From NCBI RefSeq assembly GCF_002778325.1, contig NZ_NESI01000009.1, forward strand, positions 88,092-152,091: a stretch of 64,000 nt of DNA, in the 5' to 3' direction. Position numbers and translations under genes: made by a program. Position 1 is the stretch's first letter. Each line of letters opens with the position of its first letter. The DNA comes from Limnohabitans sp. B9-3 (GTDB taxonomy: Bacteria > Pseudomonadota > Gammaproteobacteria > Burkholderiales > Burkholderiaceae_C). The notes under the pieces were generated by a model. That model was not told where the DNA came from. It did not search any database and saw nothing but the letters and a program-made list of their open reading frames with translations. Of this stretch, positions 61,690 to 64,000 are shown piece after piece.

Positions 61690-63789
61690 ATGGCCACCTC
61701 CGCTGTCAGCTCGACTTCCACCACGACAACGTCCACACTTTCTGCAAATAAAACCGCAGCCGCCGCGACGGCTGCCGCCAATAAGGCAGCGGCGCAAAAA
61801 ATCCTCACCTCACTCAGCGCGGGTTCGGGGGTCGATACGGCTTCTTTGGCGCAAAACTTGGTGGATGCCGAGCAATTGCCCCAAGCCAACGCGATCAATG
61901 CCAAGATCACGAAAAACGACAGCAAGGTCAGTGGTATTTCAGCCGTCATGTTCATGATGTCAGAGCTGCAAACAGCCCTTACTGCTGTGAAAGACAGAGA
62001 CAGTTTCAACACGGTCACCGCGGTCAACAGCAACACCGGGGCACTCAATGTCAGTGCGTCAAGTGCTGCTACGGCGGGCTCTCACACGGTGTCTGTGTCG
62101 GCGTTGTCCTCACCCCAGCGCAGCATCAGCACGGGTTTTGCCAGTGCTGATACATCGCTCAATGGCGGCAGCCCTTTTTCTTTGACCTTGACGGGCGCCA
62201 ACACTGCAGGTTTATCAGTCGGAACCCCAAGCACGACAGCCACCTTTCAAGCCACCATTGCATCGCCCACCTTTGGAACCGCTGCATCGGTGACTGATTT
62301 TAAAAACTTTGCAGTGACGATCGACGGCAAGGCCTATAGCCTCACCCCAGCACCAGCCACTGCAACACTCAAAGATTTGGCTGCCAACCTTCAAAGCCAA
62401 CTTCGTGCGATCGATGGTTCGAGTGATTTGAGTGTCACCGTTTCCGGCGGCACGGATTTGATGATTTCCTCGTTCACGACCAGCCGCGCGATCTCCAGCC
62501 CAGCGTTATCCAACGCCGTGGAAATTAACCTGGATAACGGCGCCTCGGTAGGAACATCGGGCACTTCAACCATCACAGGCGCGAGTTTTGGCGCTTACCC
62601 CAGCACATCAGATTTCAGTGCATTTAAAGTGACCATCGACGGCACACCCCGCAGCCTAGTGCCTGGACCTACAGCGCCTACTATGGAAGCTTTGGCAGCC
62701 AATTTGCAAATGCAATTGCGCACGCTGGACGCCTCGACTGACATCAGCGTGTCTTATTCTGGCTCGGAGTTGAAAGTTGTTTCAGCATCTGGACGCGCCA
62801 TTGCGGGTACGTCATTGACGAAAACAAGCTATGACGACACGCCTGCCGGATTGGCAGCGGCTATCAACGCATCCAACCGTGGCTTTAAAGCGCAACTGGT
62901 GAACGATGGCGGCAGCTCATTGCCTTACAAACTCATGATCACGGGGGCCACTGGCTCAACAGAGGGTTTTTCACTCAGCAGCACGAGTTCAACCGCTCTG
63001 TCGTTTGCGACACCTTCAGGCTACACGGCCAGTGATGCCTTGCTTAACGTGGATGGCATCAGTTACCAGCGCAAGAGCAACACGATCACCGACATTGTTC
63101 CTGGCCTCACCTTGAATTTGAATGCAGCCAGCAGCACACCTGCCACGGTGTTGATTGCGCGTGACACGACCGATATCAAAACTAAGCTGGCATCGCTGGT
63201 CACGGCATACAACGATTTCAATGACATCGTTAACCAAACCACCGACCCGAAGTCAACCTTAGACACCTACGGCGCCACGTTGGTTGGCGACAGCACGGTG
63301 CGCATGGTTCGCCAGCAAATGCGTGCATTGATTTTTGGTGCTTCCAGCACGCCGGGGACGTCGATCAAGTCGCTCGGTGAGTTGGGCTACACGTTGGACC
63401 AAAAGGGTGTGCTGTCTTTAGATTCGTCAAAGCTGGACTCAGCGTTGACGAATAACTATGCGGATGTGATCAAGCTTTTCACGGGGGGGCACAACAAGCT
63501 GAGCGCATTTAGTTCGGCCCCTGCAGGTATTGCCGGCGATGCGGTCAAAAAAATCACGAGTTTGCTTGCTAAAACTGGCCCACTTACGACTAAGAGTGAC
63601 AACGCGAATATAGAAAACACCAAATATCAGGCTCGGCTGGATAAGTTACAAGTCCGCATGGACGCTTTGTTGGTCAGGTATCAAAAGCAATTTGCTTCCA
63701 TGGACAGCTTAGTGGGTAGTGTGAACAGTCAGAAAACAAGTTTGAAGTCAACCTTTGACGGCATGATGGCAGCCTATACCAATAAGTAA
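61690..63789 (+). CDS. fliD: Filament cap protein FliD with internal duplication (699 aa)
   Basis: FliD (HAP2) caps the filament tip and helps flagellin fold. The N-terminal segment LSAGSGVDTASLAQNLVDAEQLP and the C-terminal FliD domain (DFNDIVNQTTDPKSTLDTYG ... LGYTLDQKGVLSLDSSKLDSAL) are clear. It has 699 residues against 468 in E. coli. Residues 203-253 and 308-358 are a direct repeat with the pattern VTIDG ... LAANLQ-x-QLR-x-x-D, exactly 105 codons apart. GC content drops in this central part. Confidence 0.95.
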   Translation: MATSAVSSTSTTTTSTLSANKTAAAATAAANKAAAQKILTSLSAGSGVDTASLAQNLVDAEQLPQANAINAKITKNDSKVSGISAVMFMMSELQTALTAVKDRDSFNTVTAVNSNTGALNVSASSAATAGSHTVSVSALSSPQRSISTGFASADTSLNGGSPFSLTLTGANTAGLSVGTPSTTATFQATIASPTFGTAASVTDFKNFAVTIDGKAYSLTPAPATATLKDLAANLQSQLRAIDGSSDLSVTVSGGTDLMISSFTTSRAISSPALSNAVEINLDNGASVGTSGTSTITGASFGAYPSTSDFSAFKVTIDGTPRSLVPGPTAPTMEALAANLQMQLRTLDASTDISVSYSGSELKVVSASGRAIAGTSLTKTSYDDTPAGLAAAINASNRGFKAQLVNDGGSSLPYKLMITGATGSTEGFSLSSTSSTALSFATPSGYTASDALLNVDGISYQRKSNTITDIVPGLTLNLNAASSTPATVLIARDTTDIKTKLASLVTAYNDFNDIVNQTTDPKSTLDTYGATLVGDSTVRMVRQQMRALIFGASSTPGTSIKSLGELGYTLDQKGVLSLDSSKLDSALTNNYADVIKLFTGGHNKLSAFSSAPAGIAGDAVKKITSLLAKTGPLTTKSDNANIENTKYQARLDKLQVRMDALLVRYQKQFASMDSLVGSVNSQKTSLKSTFDGMMAAYTNK
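62296..62763 (+). repeat. two-copy protein-level repeat inside fliD
   Basis: Segments 62296-62448 and 62611-62763 each encode 51 residues that align without gaps, sharing DF-x-x-F-x-VTIDG, SL-x-P-x-P, LAANLQ-x-QLR-x-x-D and SG. The offset is 315 bp. The DNA has diverged, so the duplication is not recent. Confidence 0.85.
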
Positions 63790-63874
63790 TACTTTTTAAA
63801 CAAAAAATCTGCAGCAGTGATGCGCAGAAAAAACTGTTGGATTGTGCAAACCCCGCTTATTTCTGGGGTTCTGG

Positions 63875-63899
63875 AGGGTGTCCCGAATTTTGTGTAAAC
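63875..63899. mobile_element. terminal inverted repeat of an IS256-type element
   Basis: GAGGGTGTCCC followed by AATTTTGTGTAAAC resembles the terminal repeat of IS256-family elements. It lies 10 bp outside the transposase stop codon. The exact outer border and the target duplication cannot be confirmed because the other end is outside the window. Confidence 0.65.
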
Positions 63900-63909
63900 G
63901 GAGCGAGTG

Positions 63910-64000
63910 TTAATTCGTCGGCATCCTTCCCTCAAACTGGATCGTAAATCGGTTCAGCACGGGCTTCCAGTTTTGCACCGGCATCGTCCACTTCTTGGCG
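63910..64000 (-). CDS. IS256-family transposase, C-terminal 30 codons
   Basis: Reading the minus strand into the window, the last residues are KKWTMPVQNWKPVLNRF, then IQFEGRMPTN and TAA at 63910-63912. This is the typical C-terminal end of IS256-family mutator-type DDE transposases. The rest lies beyond base 64000, so it is unknown whether the gene is intact. It points toward fliD, whose stop is about 85 bp from the element's edge. Confidence 0.75.
   Translation of the reverse strand, partial: AKKWTMPVQNWKPVLNRFTIQFEGRMPTN

Overview
The window is one stretch of a Betaproteobacterial chromosome, most likely Comamonadaceae (Limnohabitans/Rhodoferax-like). This placement is inferred from gene order (accB-accC-prmA-DUF3426 protein; ypjD-ffh; nrdA/nrdB beside an Ala/Lys-rich histone H1-like gene) and protein style, not from a database search. 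No tRNA, rRNA or CRISPR array was seen.

Bases 1-28,500 are housekeeping genes: a truncated YqiA-like esterase, rodA, a beta-hydroxyacid dehydrogenase, tldD, aroG, mpl, a conserved unknown, a TlpA-like thioredoxin, accBC, prmA, a zinc-ribbon membrane protein, a PfkB kinase, an H1-like protein, class Ia ribonucleotide reductase (nrdB, nrdA) with paired NrdR boxes over its promoter, ampD, a PP0621-like protein, ypjD and ffh. aroG is preceded by what looks like a complete transcription attenuator: a 22-codon leader peptide with six Phe/Tyr codons in seven, then competing antiterminator and terminator arms. Accessory material lies at 21.3-25.7 kb: a ferredoxin / glutamine-synthetase-like / Rieske oxygenase operon, and an exported amidohydrolase gene bracketed by two identical 28-bp hairpins. 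miaB and an unusual membrane-anchored alpha-carbonic anhydrase follow.

Bases 28,600-63,800 are almost entirely flagellar. fliK-fliL-fliM-fliN (minus) face flhA-flhF-flhG-fliA plus an unknown membrane protein (plus). Then come fliS, motA-motB, a sigma-54 activator, flgP/flgT-like genes with a LysM protein, a FliK-like/FlhX-like pair, flgM-flgN, flgA, a LysM-plus-lytic-enzyme gene, and the run flgB-C-D-E-F-G-H-I-J-K-L-fliD. Sigma-54-like sites precede flhA, flgB and probably fliK. Sigma-28-like sites precede fliS, flgM and fliD. This fits a hierarchy in which the sigma-54 activator drives export and basal-body/hook genes, FliA drives late genes, and FlgM restrains FliA. fliE-J, fliOPQR, flhB and flagellin are not in the window. 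FlgE (1056 aa), FlgK (1024 aa) and FliD (699 aa) are far larger than usual and contain internal repeats. FlgJ lacks its muramidase domain, and a separate peptidoglycan-active gene beside flgA may supply that activity. The window ends in an IS256-type element just after fliD.
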